A stretch of DNA of 64,000 bases from Atkinsonella hypoxylon (GCA_000729835.1 JFHB01000001.1:1-64000); one strand, 5' to 3'. Shown: positions 1-13,412, counted from the first letter of the stretch. Notes: a model not told the origin generated them from the sequence alone. Program-made: numbers and translations.

Positions 1-258
1 TACCTATTCTGCCCGCCTATCCTATTAAAAGCTGTTCCCGCGCCGGTTCGAACCTGTAACCTTAAGGTGACTTGTACAAATGTCTTGGAGTAGCCCAATT
101 GGGCCATAGCGGATGCCTGCGCACTCTATGTGGGTGTTAGCCCAATCCCTGCCCGATTCCCCCTATGGCAAAAGGATACGTATTATACAAGTCGTGTGAC
201 TCTTGTACAATTGGCATCTATATTACAAGACTAGGTCAAAGACCTAGTCCGTTACAGT
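1..258. other. Leading segment of ordinary composition, possibly tRNA-related
   Basis: This stretch has balanced base composition and abuts AT-rich RIP-mutated DNA at about 258. On the minus strand it holds an A-box-like motif (TGGCCCAATTGG, complement of 95-106) followed about 40 bases later by a B-box-like palindrome (GGTTCGAACC, 45-54), the spacing expected of a tRNA gene or a tRNA-derived SINE. I could not fold a full cloverleaf: the T stem and acceptor stem do not pair. A short hairpin (GACTAGGT / ACCTAGTC) lies at about 228-249. No coding region is seen. Confidence 0.3.
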
Positions 259-2635
259 TTAATATAAAAAGCATTAACTACTTAGGAGTAATAATTAAAG
301 TTAGAAAAGGCGTATAAATTAATCTAGCTAAGATTAAAGCTATTACTAGCTAGAAGATTAAAGATCTAACTTCTAAGACTACACTAAGATCCTTCCTTAG
401 GTTATATAATTATATCTATATATTCTGCAGTTATTCTAGCAATATAGTAGAACTACTAAATCGCTTGCTTAAGAAAGATATAACCTTTATTATTAAACTA
501 GAATAACAATAAGTATTTAATCTAATAAAGAAGTTAGCTACTTAAGCACCTATACTAGCTTTCTTTTAACCTAATAGAAAAACCTAAGTAGAGACTAATG
601 CTTCTTATAACGCTATAGAAGAAGTAATTATATAGTTATAAGATAATAATAAATAGAAACCTATTAAATACTTTAGTAAGACTATAACACTAGTAGAATA
701 AGCCTATTCTATCTAGGATTAAGAAATATTAGCTGTAGTTTAAACATTACAGCACTTTAAACCTAAGCTGCTTAATACTTAATTCTTTATTATTACTAAT
801 TACTAAGCACTATTGTATTAGTCTACTAAGAGACTACTATTAATATGTTAAGTTAGATAGGCTAACTTCTTAGCTAACTTTAATATTACTTTTTAGTATT
901 AAAAAGGAAAAGATAATATTGTTACTAATGCTCTATTAAGGAAGACTATTAACACTTCTACTATTAAAGCCTAAGAAGCCTTAAACTAAACCTTTAAGAT
1001 AATACTACTTAATTAAATTAATAATATAATAATATTAAATATATAAAAGAGACTTTAAGGATTAAACCTAGTAGACTTAATTATTAAAAAGAATAAAGAA
1101 TAAGGTCTAGGTTCTTACAATAGAAAGCTAGTAGTTTTAGTTTAAACTAGTAATAAAAAGATCTTTTTGTATATAGCGTTAATTTATAAAGCTTATATAC
1201 TACCTATTTTTACCTATAGAGATTAATATAAAACAATTAATCTTATTAAAAGGCAATATTAGTAGTAAGGAATAAACTATAATATCTAGACCTTTATAAA
1301 GAATTATCTAGACTATAACTGCAATAAACCTTACTATAATAAGACTCTAGGCTTATTACACTCTCTACTAGTACTAAATAAAGTGTAGAAGTAGGTAGTT
1401 ATTAATAGTAAGAATATACCTCTAGATAAATTTAGCTATAACTATATCTAGGTGTTTATTTATAAATTTAGTTGCCTAATAGCTACTCTTCTAGGTTATA
1501 AGATAAATACAGCAGAAAAGATTGTACAATAGTATTATTAATATATATACTATTTCCTTAGCTTATTTAGTGTTTAGATTAATAATAACGCTAGCCCTTT
1601 TATATTAGAATTTCTAGAAACAATTAATAAGCTAACTAGTATAAAATATTATTATAGAAGTTCTTTACACCTATAAACCTAGGGAGCTATAGAGATTATA
1701 AATTAGGAATTAGATTAAAAGCTAAGATTCTACATTAATTAGTATTAAAGGTAGTAAAGTATTTACCTTTCTACTTTAAACTTTATATATAATATATTAT
1801 AGCACTTATTGTTAAATATATATCCCCTTTAGGTATTATTAGGTTAACTACTATAGAATCTATTAGCATTAAATAATAAACTATTTAATCTTATTAATTT
1901 AAAAAGAGCGTAAACTGCTTAAAACATTATTATATAAATAAAGAAGGTATAAAATCTTATATAGCAAAATGCAGTTAAAGCCTAAAAGGTATAAAAGAAC
2001 TAAGCTAATTAAAAAAGAAAGGAAGTTAACTTTAATGTAGGCAATAAAGTCTATATATAGAAGAAAGGCTTTATAACTTTAGCCTTAACTACTTAACTTA
2101 ATTCTTAATATATTAATCTATAGTTAATAATTAAAAAGAGAGGTTATAGCTTTATCTTAAATGTTCTAGGCTAGTTTAAAGGGTCTCTATTGTTTTATAT
2201 AAATAGGCTATAAAAGGCACTAATTAATCTATTGCCTTAGCAGCTAATTACACTAAAGGAACTATAAGAAATCTAAAGCTAAATAGAGTATAAAGTTAAC
2301 TAGGTACTAGCCTTAAGATTAAAAGGTTAGAATAAAACCTTAGAATATTAAGTTAGTTAGAAAGGTTATAACCTAAATAATTAATAGTATCTAGTAAGGA
2401 ATTTAGCTAATATAGCAGCAGCCTTAGTTAAATTTTATAAGAAGTATTTAAATGCTATAGAACCACTAGTAAGACTATAGAAATAGTTAGTTGCAGCAGC
2501 TAACAATAAAGCTGTAGTAGAATACAACAATAACAATATAGCTGTAAAGAATACTATAATAAAGAGGAAAAGACCTATATAATATAGGTAAAACCTTTAA
2601 TATTGTCTAACAATATTAGGTTTAGAAAGGGGTAG
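259..2635 (+). pseudogene. Ty3/Gypsy pol relic (RT end, RNase H, integrase, chromodomain)
   Basis: This is the 3' part of a Gypsy-type polyprotein whose plus strand still reads as pol if TAG and TAA are allowed for CAG and CAA. The end of reverse transcriptase lies at about 300-560 (RSFLRLYNY, matching the family's VRSFLGFCNFYR region). RNase H lies at about 570-960 (ETNASYNAIEEVI, then a YQALLY-like block). The integrase core lies at about 1,150-2,100, where an NNNASPFILEFLETINKL-like block corresponds to the DRGxQF...FW segment. A C-terminal chromodomain-like stretch lies at about 2,270-2,480 (EYQVSQKGYNLDD). Stops occur throughout, mostly of the kind C-to-T mutation makes, so the element is dead. 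The 5' half (gag, protease, most of RT) is missing or lies left of the window. Family call is firm; domain edges are approximate. Confidence 0.7.
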
Positions 2636-3674
2636 TGTAACAGTTACAATCCCTTATTATTGTTATTAGTTACCTTAATATTAAGATGTTCTAAGTTAGC
2701 TACTCTATAGGCACTAGCTTAAGCTGCAAGACCTTAGGTCTTCTTTAGAAAAACCTTAAACTATTGCAGAACAACGTTAGACTGTTAGAGGCGCTAGACA
2801 TAGCCCCACTTTAGGGTGTTAACTCCACTAGGGTCCGTTGATCTTGTAGCTCTCGAGCACCTACAGAGGCTTTGCCTCCTTTTTCCTCTTTTCCCCTCTA
2901 TCTTAGAGTCTTTGTTAATAGAGCCTAATAAGACCATTTGATCTTTCCTTTATGGCCGTAACACCTATAAAGGCGCTATTAGCCTAGAGCTTCTAGGTAA
3001 TTGCTATTTACTAGGCCTAAAAGCCTTATTTATTTCTATTGTAAGAGTTTACTATAGGTAGAGGCTTCTATTTAGGTTCCTTTAGCTACTAGCCTACTGC
3101 AGCTTAAAGCTACTTCTCTTTTTATATACAGTCTATTGTAAAGCGTTATAGTTCCTTTATCTATAGAGATTAGCTCTTAACTAACTTATAAAGCGCTATA
3201 ATTTCCGCTGCTTTCTAGCTAATTTCTACTGTGTTTTCCTCTACCTCTCTATAGAGGTTAAAAGGGTGCTTAAGCTAGCTAGCTAGGCCCTTATTGCTAT
3301 AACTAAACAATATTATTCTTACTAGTGTTCTATCTATAGAATAATTATAGTATATAATAGACTAGCTTAGTAGCTACTGCTAACTAGCGTTTATAATAAG
3401 AACTATAATTATAGAGAGAAAAGGGAAAGAGAGAAGGAACTAGAAGCCTCCTTATACCTCTATACTATATATCTAGGGGTAGGTCTCTCCCCTTAGAAGC
3501 CCCTTTTAGTATATACTCTATAGCTAAGGTCTTTTCTCTAGAGCTCTATAAAGTCTAGCTAACCTCTAGTTAAATACAGTCCGCTTCTATCCCTTTACCT
3601 ACGTAGATTACTGTCCCTCTTCTGCTGTCCTCTCTCTACTGAAAGACCCGAGCCTAAGGCTTGAGTCCATAACA
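2636..3674 (+). repeat. Putative 3' LTR of the Gypsy element
   Basis: The Gypsy pol relic is followed by a purine-rich tract (AGAAAGGGG, about 2,624-2,632) and then a segment that starts TGTAACAGTTACA and may end CATAACA at 3,674, consistent with a TG...CA long terminal repeat of about 1 kb. The partner LTR is not in the window, so the right edge is inferred from the terminal dinucleotide only. Confidence 0.4.
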
Positions 3675-6446
3675 AGAATATATAAAAAGTTTTTAAAAAC
3701 TACTAAAAATAAATATAGTTTTATTCTATTTTAACTAAAGAGACTACTTAACCTTTACTCTTTTTCTTTTATCTTTTATCTTTTAACTTAAGTAATTTAT
3801 ACTTAGTCTTTTAGTAAAATTCTAGTAGTTCTAATATCTAAAGGAAAGAATAAGGAACATTAACTACTATAAAAAGAGAAAGATTCTTATAAAGAACCTT
3901 CTAGAGCCTTAAAAGAATAAATAGTTAATCTACTTAGTCTTTACCCTAGAACGTTATAAAAGAAGCATTATAGTAAATCTAACTATAGTTACTATAGCCT
4001 TTTGCAAATTACTACTTATAGCTTATAGTAGTAAAGCTACTCTAGATGCAATTACTATATAAGCTACTATAAACATCCTTAAGAGAGGTACAGCTATAAA
4101 ATAGAAAGTAGATATATTTCTTAAATAAGGTAACTATCTAAAGATATATATTAGTGTAATAGAAGTAAAATACACTATTTTCTTTACTAAAGAATAAGAT
4201 TAAAAGGGCTTTATAGCGCTCTTAATAGTTAGTAAATATATAATAGAAATATCTATAAAAATAAGCTATTTTAGTTAAAATAAAGATAAAGTTCTTAACG
4301 TTTAATTTTAACGCAACCTTATATAAAAGGGAGTTTTCTTTTATAGTACTATTAATAAACTAAGCCTTAAGATTTTAATTATAAAAGAATTTAATAGCTC
4401 TTAGAGGTATATTAAGTATAGAATTCTATTAAAAAGCAACTTTAGTATATATTAAGTATCTATTAGCACTAATATTATTACTTCTATAGACTTAAAGCTT
4501 AAAGGTAAATTTATACTAAGAAGATAAGGTTTATTAGTATAAAAAGAGAATAGAAGTTTAATTAAAAGCTTTTTTATAAAAGACTTACTATATTAATAAG
4601 CGTTATTAAAGGAAAGATATCTATTTAACTATTCTAAAAGAGAGTAACTTAATAAAAGAGAGCAGTAAAAGGGATTCTTCTACTAATAATATTCTATATA
4701 TTTATAAGATTTTTATAGTTTTAAGGAAGCTTTTAAGCTATAATTAAATAATTAAAGGTGCTAATAAAGATAATAAAAAAGAGGCTATATAGAAAGGTAG
4801 TTATAAGAAGAAAAAAAAAGATAAATATAATTAGTTAAGGAGAATATTATAAATTACTTAATAAGTTTATAGCTATTAAAGTCTTAGTATATATTTACTA
4901 TTAGCCTTTACTAAATTATAATAATTATAAATAGCTATTAACTAAGGATTTATTAAGATAATACTAGCTATAATATAGCTTATATTTCTACTCTTTCTCT
5001 CTCTTTATTCCTTTATTTTTATAATATTTTTATTATAAGTACCTACTTAAGCTCTTTTCCTCCTTTAATCTTTTAAAAGCTATTTAATCTCTACTATTAA
5101 GATAGAAAATAAATACTAAGAACCTATTTCTAAGACTAGCTTTAGAGTTATATATAAAGAATAAATATATTACTTTAAAACGTTAAGGAACCTACTAATA
5201 TACTATATTATAGTGTAAGTCTATAAGCTAGTTAGCAATTTCTTTTGTATAGAAGAGTAAGATTAAGTAGATTTACCTCTTAAAAAGCTCTATAAGCGCT
5301 AGCTACCTCTCTTTTAGTAACATTTTAAGTAGCTTCCTTTTAGCTTACTGCTTTATTAAGATTATAATTTAGATAACTTTAGGCTTATAGAATTAATATA
5401 GTCTAGCTAGAATTTAATAATCTAGTTTAATTATCTTAATAATATTTATAGCTTTTTAATAAAGACCTTTAAGTAAAAGACTTATTACAAATAGTTAGAT
5501 TAATTCTAGCTTACTGCTATAGTAAAAATTATTACTTATAGAATTAAATATACAGTAGTTATCTTTAAGAAGTCTTTTATAATTAATATAGAAGAAATAA
5601 ACTAAAGGGAGATTATAAGACTTATAGGTTAAAAGATATATAGAATTAAAGATAGATTTTAACTTATTTCCTACTGTTATAATATAAGCTATAACTCTTC
5701 TACTTTATACAATAAAATAAGTAGGTAAAGACTTATTACTAGCTTTCTTTTCTTTAATAACTACTAAACCTATTTTATCTTTAATTGCTTAAAGGAATAC
5801 TATTATTACTTTAATACTAAGCTTAAAGGTAGAATTAAAAGGTTTAAAGCTATAGTTTATAGTTAAGTATAAACTTTATAGCTTCTTTAGTATTTATATT
5901 TATTCTAGGCAATTTTAGTACTATATTATAAGTAGAAGAGCAACTAGGAATGTAGATATACCTATTTATCCTTCTTAATATAGATACTTTATTATTTAGT
6001 TAAATATCTTCTAATTAATCTTATTAGCAATAGCTTATATAATATACTTTACACTTAATACAATAACTATAGAATTACTTAAACGTTAAGGAATAAATTT
6101 AAACTATACCTTTATAACTAAGTTATAACTAATAACTCTATTAATTAGTCTTATAATTACTGTAAAGGTACTACTAGAGTTATAATAGTTCTATACGTAA
6201 TAGCAGTAAATAAGCTTAGTTTTATAAATAAATATATAGTTATTAAAAAAGCTAAGACTATAGGCTTTAACCTTAGCTACCTTTAGGAAAATACTATAAA
6301 GCGTTTTATCTTAAAATATTACTTATAGATAACTAGTAGTAGAATTTCTATTCTAAAGGAGCTTAATGCCTAGAAATTTACCTTAAGTAATTATAATTAA
6401 GTAATTAAATAGTTAATAGAGGTTAATAGATAAATACGTATATAAC
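3675..6446 (+). pseudogene. Unidentified RIP-mutated transposon-like coding relic, left part
   Basis: I do not recognise this sequence. From about 4,500 to 6,446 the plus strand can be read as one long protein-like frame once C-to-T stops are disregarded. Stretches such as GTTRVIIVLYVIAVNKLSF (about 6,170-6,230) and ISILKELNA (about 6,350) have ordinary amino-acid texture rather than random AT translation. The frame is cut at 6,446 by Copia-1 and resumes at 12,758 with LEELIYYY-like sequence, so the two parts were once contiguous. It lacks RT, DDE or helicase motifs that I can identify. A DNA transposase or a tyrosine-recombinase-type ORF are possibilities, not claims. Confidence 0.35.
6442..6446. 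repeat. Target-site duplication ATAAC, left copy (Copia-1)
   Basis: The five bases ATAAC directly before the left LTR are repeated directly after the right LTR at 12,758-12,762. This is the 5-bp duplication made by Ty1/Copia integrase and fixes both ends of the element. Confidence 0.9.
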
Positions 6447-6761
6447 TGTCGACAGACCAAGGGTCTAATTTATACTCCTTCGAGTCGGTCCTATGACTAG
6501 TTCACTAGTGCACTAGTATTTACATCAAAGAGGTTTAAATTCAGTTATTTAGGAGTTGTATCTAACTAGCAAAAGAGGCTACATTATATACCCTGTTGGA
6601 TGCCTTATATGCCTTAGGTATAGTGTTGTGTTAAGGGGGAATTAAGGGGTATTAGCGACCCCAATATAAGTGGAGACTAGTGTGTAGATACAACTAATTA
6701 GCAGTTGTATCTACCTATACAGGCGCTGGAATTGCACAATAGAGTTATAACAATTCTAACA
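6447..6761 (-). repeat. LTR of Copia-1 (3' LTR in element orientation)
   Basis: 315 bp, the same length as its partner at 12,443-12,757, with which it aligns without visible gaps. On the plus strand it begins TGTCGACAG and ends TTCTAACA. It is part of the pair that defines Copia-1. Confidence 0.88.
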
Positions 6762-9700
6762 CTAGCAGTCTCTCTTTTTATTGTGCTAGTAGAGTAACTT
6801 TAACAGTTATAGTAATAACAAAATAGATTAAAGAAATAAATAACAATAAATCTAATATCCTTCTGCATTAATTTATAGGTCTCTTTACCTAGCTTTCTAC
6901 CTATATATTAGCTTTATTGTTGTTAATAAAGGATTTAAGAGTCTTATTTAGCGTTACTTTTATTATTAAATCAGCAATATTATCTTTACCGTTAATCTAA
7001 TAGATTTCGTTAATTTTACGCCTTTTATATAATTAATGTAGCGCTATAATGTTAATTATTAATCTCTTTTCCTTTATTATACTAAGCTTTATAAGGCATT
7101 TATACAACAAGAACGAATCTATATAGACTACTAGTAGAATTAGCAGTATCTATAGCTGCTTTATTACTATATTTAACGTAGTGCTAATAGCATATAATAT
7201 ATCTACACTTTATACTATACTATATAGTTCTAATGTAAGCGCACTCCTTATAACTCTCTTACTTTTAATAGAGCTATATATAATAATGTTGCCTTTTATT
7301 ATAAATTTAGCGTTCTCTTTATAAGCTCCTTTATTGCCTAAGATAATTATATATTCTATCTAGAAGCTTAAATCTTTATTATTTATAAAGAATCTATTAA
7401 TAAATATATATAATTTAGTAAAGGGAAGGTCTATTAGAATATATTATAATCTATAGGTTTAGTTATTAATCTACTATTAAAGCCTCTTATTTAGTTATTT
7501 AATATCGTTAATTATAATATCTTGCTGTTATATAGCAATAGAAAGGTTAAATGCAGCTTCTAGTTAATAGATTGTAGCAATATACACGCTATAGGCTTAT
7601 TGCTTAATATACTATTGTTTCGTTAAATCTATATTAACACTAGTAGTATTAATAGGTTAAATCCTCTTGCTTTAACCTTTCTAGTAAAGAGTTAAAGTAC
7701 TATTATTAGATTTAGTTAATATATATCTATTAAAAATTAGTAGTATTTCTGCTGTTAAGCTCTACTTTAGCTTTACAGTAAAATTAGCCTTCTACAGTTT
7801 AGATTCCTTATAGTTAAAGAAGGTTCTATTGCTTAGTTCTAGTGTATTATTAGTCTATATTTTAATAATTCTAAAGTAATTCTTATTGTTTAATATTAGT
7901 AAGTAGGGGTTATATATTAATATAACTATACTTAAATTGTTACAGTAGTAGCAGAAGTATATAAACTACTAATATATACCTACTTTAGCGATTCTATATA
8001 GAGGCTTAATTACTTCTATTACTGTATTATAGGGATATAGGTATCTAATTTAGTTAGGAAGTTGTGCAATAATTAATCTATTTAAATTAGTGTTAGATTA
8101 TATATAAGCCTATATAATATTGTAGATCTATAAGATAATATTGCGTTTTTAGAGAGATAGAGCTAGTGCTATAATTAAGCGTTAACTAGCTTATTAAATT
8201 ATTAGGGATTGCGTTAAAATTAACAATTTATTGCTGTTATTATATCCTTAGATAACTAGTCTTAACTTCTTATACAGTAATATAGTTCCTTTTCCTTTAA
8301 CTTCTTAAACTATATAAGATTTAAAGATATAGTTATTATATATAGTAGAGTTAAATTTAATAAATTAGAAGATATCTCTAGCTAATAGTGCATTAATTTT
8401 AGCTTAGTTAAATGCCTTAAATAGAGCACCTTTTGCTGTAATCTTGTTATCTTTCCTTAGTTATATAGCTAAGTTATAGTTTACTGTTTCTTTTGCAGAA
8501 AGGAAAATTTTATTGCTAGATTTATATAGTAATATATAAGTAGGATTAATATTACTACTAGAATTAAGATTATAAGAACTACTAGCAGTTAGGCTAGAAA
8601 TAGTAATATATCTATTTAGTTTGTTGTTAAAAGTAGAGGAATTTTATATAGAATTAATTAGAATAGAAAGATAGTTCTTTCTTAGTCTTCTAGAACCTCT
8701 TTTCTATATTAGGTTTAGATTAATTAGTTGTTTTACCTTTAGAGGTTTTTCTCTCTTCTTTAGTAGAATAGAATTACTTTTAAGTAGGGATTCTATATCG
8801 CTTTTGTTAGGTATAACGTTAAAAACAGCAAAATAATTGTTAGATTTATTGTTATTATAGTAGTAAGGTTTTACAATAGTTATACAAAAATAAATAGAGC
8901 TATAAGGCATTTATATAGTGCACTCCTTACTATCTATAGTAAGCAGCTTATAGAGGCCTTACTAGCCTTCTTTTTTACGCTATATACACACTTCTAACTG
9001 TAGAGGCAGTAAATATATAGGTATTATATTTAAGCTGTTGTAGGAGGCAAGAGCATTATAAATTTGCCTTTATGCTAGGCATTTTTAGGCTTTATTAGTA
9101 GCTTTACGTAGAATTAAAGCTAATTGTATTATAGAAAGGCTTAGGGGTAAATTATCTATTATATAGAGGTAGAAACTAAAGACTAGTAATGTAGGTATAA
9201 AACTATTAGGTCCAGTAGAATTATTAATAGCTTTAATAGCTATCTAAAGCTTTTAATCCTTTATAATACTAGTATTAATGCCTAATTTATTATTAATAAT
9301 GTTATAAGCTCTTTATAATAGGCTATAGTACTATTTAACTTTACTAATACTATTGTAGGATTTAATAGGAACTTTATTAACATTAATAGATAACATTTAT
9401 GTATAATAGCGGAATTTAGTAGATATAAAGTTCTTTTTAGCATTATAAACTATCTAGTTAGAAGGGCCTAGATAGGTATTAATCTAGCATTCTTTTAATG
9501 TATTCTAGATATCTTATGCTTTCTGCTTTTAGGGTTCTAGAAAGCAGGCTGCCTAGAATAAGGTTGCAGAATCTATAACGTAAAGAATAAAGCTGCTGTT
9601 TAGATGTATAATATTAACAATAATTTTGTAGTTAAAGTTATAGTTATCTTTTAACGTAAATTAGAATTAACTAGGTAATTTACTGTTAAGTTAGCAGTAG

Positions 9701-12442
9701 TAGCAGACTTATATAATTCTATTAATAGCGTTATTATTACTAATATCTTCTCCTATACGTTATAGAATCTTTATTAATTGTTATATAGAGAGATATCTAA
9801 ATTAACAATAAAGCTAATAGATTTACTTTTTTAATAAGAAGAATGCAGCTGCTTCTATAGCTTCTAGAGTCTACTATAGATATCTCTATTTCTAGATAAT
9901 AGAAACCTTTTAATTGCCTTAAATTAGTATATTTTTAAGGTTGTTAAGCTTTATATATATTTTATCTATATTATTAATGCTGTATAGGAATAAGGTACTT
10001 ATATTAATTATATAGAATGTAATTAGGCTAAAGACTGTTAGAACTGTAATAAAGCCTATTAAAGTTGCTAATTCTACGCTAAATATAATTATATAGTGTT
10101 AATTAAATAGATTTATCTTTAATAAAGGCATTTTCTTTACTAATGCCTATACTTAGTTAATTCTAGCTATTAATATACCTACTACTTTAGTGTTAAGTAA
10201 GATACCTCTAAATGTCTTACTAGAATAACGTTCTTCTAATATATAAGATAATAAATATAATAAGGGATCTATAGGATTTAATTAATCTTCTGTAAATAGG
10301 TCTTCCTTATATAGAGTATACTAGCAGGCTTCTTCCTTAAGGTTCTAGAAAATAGCTTTATTGTCTATAGTTGTAGCATTAGTAAAGAATTATATAATTA
10401 TTAGCTAAGAAGCTTTTCCTTTATTAGCTGTATTAGATTCTTTAATAAATACCTTACTTATATCTTAAGCATTATTAGAACTATTATTCTATATAGGTTT
10501 ACTTAATCCTTTATAAGCCTATAAATAGGCTCTAAATTTACTGTTTAAAGGAGAAGTTCTATACTTCTTATTATTCTACTATCTTTACTATACTTCTTAA
10601 TGCTCTTTTTTGCTGTACTTTATTAACTAATATCCTTCTTTTCTATAGATAAAGCAGCATTGTTTTTAGGTCTTACTTTTACTATAGTTAAGGTCTCTTA
10701 AACGTTAATATTAATAGTTTATATAGAGAGCTTTATTATTAATATTAAGTTAGTTAAATTTAATGTAGAATTAGCTAATTTCCTTTTATACTTCTACAAT
10801 ACTAATTAACTTTTATAGGTTACTAATAAGCTTTTAGAATATTGCATTAGTTATAAATTTAGCTTAGCTATATTTAGGGATACCTCTAACTACTTAAAGG
10901 GTCTATTTAATAAGTTTAGAATTATCTATAAAAGAGTTAAAAAGGCTATTATAGATATCTTAAAGGTTTTAGATTATTATATTAAGGCAGTTAAGTATAG
11001 ATTTATTAGGGTTTTTAGCAATTATATTATATAATATAATACTGTTCTATCTTTAGCAATAGAACTGCTTATTAGTTAAGGTCTTAAAGTGTTATTTAAC
11101 AATTTTAACTATTTAGTTAAAGGTGTAATTTATTCTTATATTTATTGCAATTATTATAAGGTAGAATTTACATACTTTACCTATTAGTATTACTAGAAAT
11201 ACCTTTATTATTGCTAGTTCTAAGAAATTAAGTTGTTAGTATAGGTCTTTAAGGATAACTACTTTTAGCATAATAAAATTAAATATATTACTGCTGTATT
11301 TATTGCTTTCCTTATAGATCTTTATAAAGTTAAGGACTTTCCTTATATTAATTTAAAAAGGGTCTATTATAGAAGGAAGTAACAGTTATACTGCTAGAAG
11401 CAGAAGAAATCTTATATTCTATAGTAAAGAGAGAGAAGGTAATATTTCTACTAATATACCTATTAGATTGCTAAGTATACTTAACAAAAGTAATAGAGAG
11501 AGTGCTAAAGGTATAAAAGAAGAGTTCTATAAAGAAGATTAAGGCTTCTTTACTGTAAATATAGGTTCTACATTTAGGTGTAGATTTAAGTAGAATTTAC
11601 CTAATGCTACTTATTTATTAATCTCTTCTTCTAGCTATATAGATTGTTCCTCTTTCTATAGTACTCTTTTAAGGGAATTAGTAATTTAGCTGCTGCTTCT
11701 GCCTATATAGACTCTATATTTATATAGTAAATTGTATAACGCTTTAATAATTAAAGTAGAAGCTCTTTAAAATAGATCTTTATTTTAGTTATAGAAGTTA
11801 AATTTAAAGTTCTTTTATTATTCTTAATCTCTAAATCTTTAATCTTTATAAAGGTTAATTATAAAGGCAATTTTATTATTTAGATTAATAGTAGTAGTAG
11901 TTTCTAGGTTAATTTTATATATTAAGTTCTAATTTATTAATAGAAGTTTTTAATACTTTTAAAGTTATTCTAAAAGCTTATTAGGTTATAGTTATTGCTT
12001 AAATTCTTATAAATCTACTTAAGGTTATTGTAAACTTATTATATTAGATAAGATTAAGTAGTATAAAAAGAGAAAGTAGGTATAATAGAATTAGTATAAA
12101 GATAGAGGGATTTAGCTAGCTTCTAGCTAAGTTCTAAGATAGTTAAAGGAGTTAAATTCTATAGTATTAGCTGCTAAGGGTTCTAGCTAGTAATTTAATT
12201 CCTTAAGAGTTTAATATTAATAATTAGTTAAACTAAAACGTTATTATAAGTAAATATAACTTAGTAACTAAGCAATTATAAAGATATCCCTTCCTTTAGC
12301 ACGCTTTACTAGTTACATTAGCCGCTAAGGGTTCTAGCTAATAGTATTATATCTCTTCTTGCTAAATCTAGCTAATCTATAGTTAGTTATACTAATCTCT
12401 TTAGTTATACTAAAGACTTCTAGTTAAGTAACTACTAATTAG
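6762..12442 (-). pseudogene. Copia-1 gag-pol relic
   Basis: This is the internal region of Copia-1, read on the minus strand from 12,442 downward. A gag zinc knuckle (CCFIYRKEGYQ, a mutated C-x2-C-x4-H form) lies at about 10,640-10,690. A protease-like block lies at about 9,980-10,260 (FRGILLNTKVVGI, where the family has GIMIDTGAS). The rest of pol occupies the stretch down to about 6,800 but is too degraded for me to place integrase and reverse transcriptase exactly. The longest surviving open stretch (8,704-8,910) is only 68 codons. Nearly all codons for Gln, Trp and Arg have turned into stops. No product is expected. Confidence 0.7.
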
Positions 12443-12757
12443 TGTTAATAGATTAAGGGTTTAATTTATACTCCTTTAAGTTAGTTCTATAACTAGTTCA
12501 CTAGTGCACTAGTATTTACATTAAAGAGGTTTAAATTTAGTTATCTAGAAGTTATATCTAACTAGCAAAAGAGGCTACATTATATACCCTATTGGATGCC
12601 TTATATGCCTTAGGTATAGTGTTATGTTAAGGGGGAATTAAGGGGTATTAGCAACTCTAATGTAAGTAGAGACTAGTGTGCAGATGCGACTAATTAGCGG
12701 TTGTATCCACCTACGCAGGCGCCGGAATTGCACGATGGAGTCATGACGATTCCAACA
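12443..12757 (-). repeat. LTR of Copia-1 (5' LTR in element orientation)
   Basis: 315 bp, partner of 6,447-6,761. On the minus strand it starts TGTTGGAATCGTCATG. It keeps more C and G in its last 100 bases than the other copy, so mutation was uneven between the two. Confidence 0.88.
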
Positions 12758-13412
12758 ATAACTTTAGAAGAATTAATTTATTGCTACTGTTTAGTTTAAT
12801 AGCAATTCTATTATTTATAATAGAACTATTAAAGCAGTAATAGTAGTAAGAGAATAGCGTTTATATTCTTTAGTATAGATAAGTAAGCCTAGCTAGGCTC
12901 TTATATATTATAAGCTACTCTCTTTTGTACAAAAGAAGTCTTTAATTGTAACATTTAAGGTACTACTACAGCCTATAGTTAATTTATAAAGCCCTTTATT
13001 GTTACTACTACTAAATAATTTAGAGATTTCTACTAGAATTTCTAGTATACTATAAGATCTTATATAAGAAGATTAAATAGAATCTTATAGTAAAAACTAA
13101 CTTCTGCAATAATTAAAGGACTTAAAGTATTAGCTACTATCTTTATGTTTTATAGAATTATTAGTATAAAAGTATAAATCTAGGTAAAGGGATAAAGAAG
13201 TTATAAAGGCAGTAAAATAAACGCTTAAAGCTAAAGAATACTATACTATAAAGGATTAAATAGAAGTATTAGCTTAAAGATATATTACTAAACAGCCTAT
13301 AATAGCCTATAATTCTATTACTAATATAAACCTTAGTGTTATACTACTAGCTCTTTTATATTCTAGCACTTAGCAAGAGATAATTAAGGTAAATAAGAGA
13401 CACTAATTAATT
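12758..13412 (+). pseudogene. Unidentified RIP-mutated coding relic, right part
   Basis: This is the continuation of the relic at 3,675-6,446 on the far side of Copia-1. It begins with the right copy of the target duplication ATAAC. With C-to-T stops disregarded, the plus strand reads on in a protein-like way (LEELIYYYRLV, then RFIKPFIVTTTKQF). I do not recognise the family. It ends where the 735-bp tandem duplication begins. Confidence 0.3.

Larger units (their letters stand above)
6447..12757 (-). mobile_element. Complete Ty1/Copia retrotransposon, Copia-1 (RIP-inactivated)
   Basis: A complete LTR retrotransposon of 6.3 kb lies in minus orientation. Its two LTRs are 315 bp each (6,447-6,761 and 12,443-12,757), start with TGTT on the minus strand and are flanked by ATAAC on both sides. 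Coding order on the minus strand is gag with a zinc knuckle, then aspartic protease, which is Copia order. The interior is saturated with RIP-type transitions and no frame survives. The LTRs differ mainly by C/T and G/A changes (TGTCGACAGACC against TGTTAATAGATT). The element interrupts the coding relic at 3,675-6,446 and 12,758-13,412. Confidence 0.9.

Noticed and set aside
45..110. Functional tRNA gene on the minus strand
   Set aside because: A- and B-box-like motifs are present, but acceptor and T stems do not pair.
8704..8910. 68-codon open frame in Copia-1
   Set aside because: Chance survivor inside RIP-mutated pol, with no start context of its own.
3675..13412. Starship captain (DUF3435 tyrosine recombinase) as identity of the unknown relic
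   Set aside because: I looked for the R...HxxR...Y pattern and the family's conserved blocks in the masked translation and could not see them convincingly.
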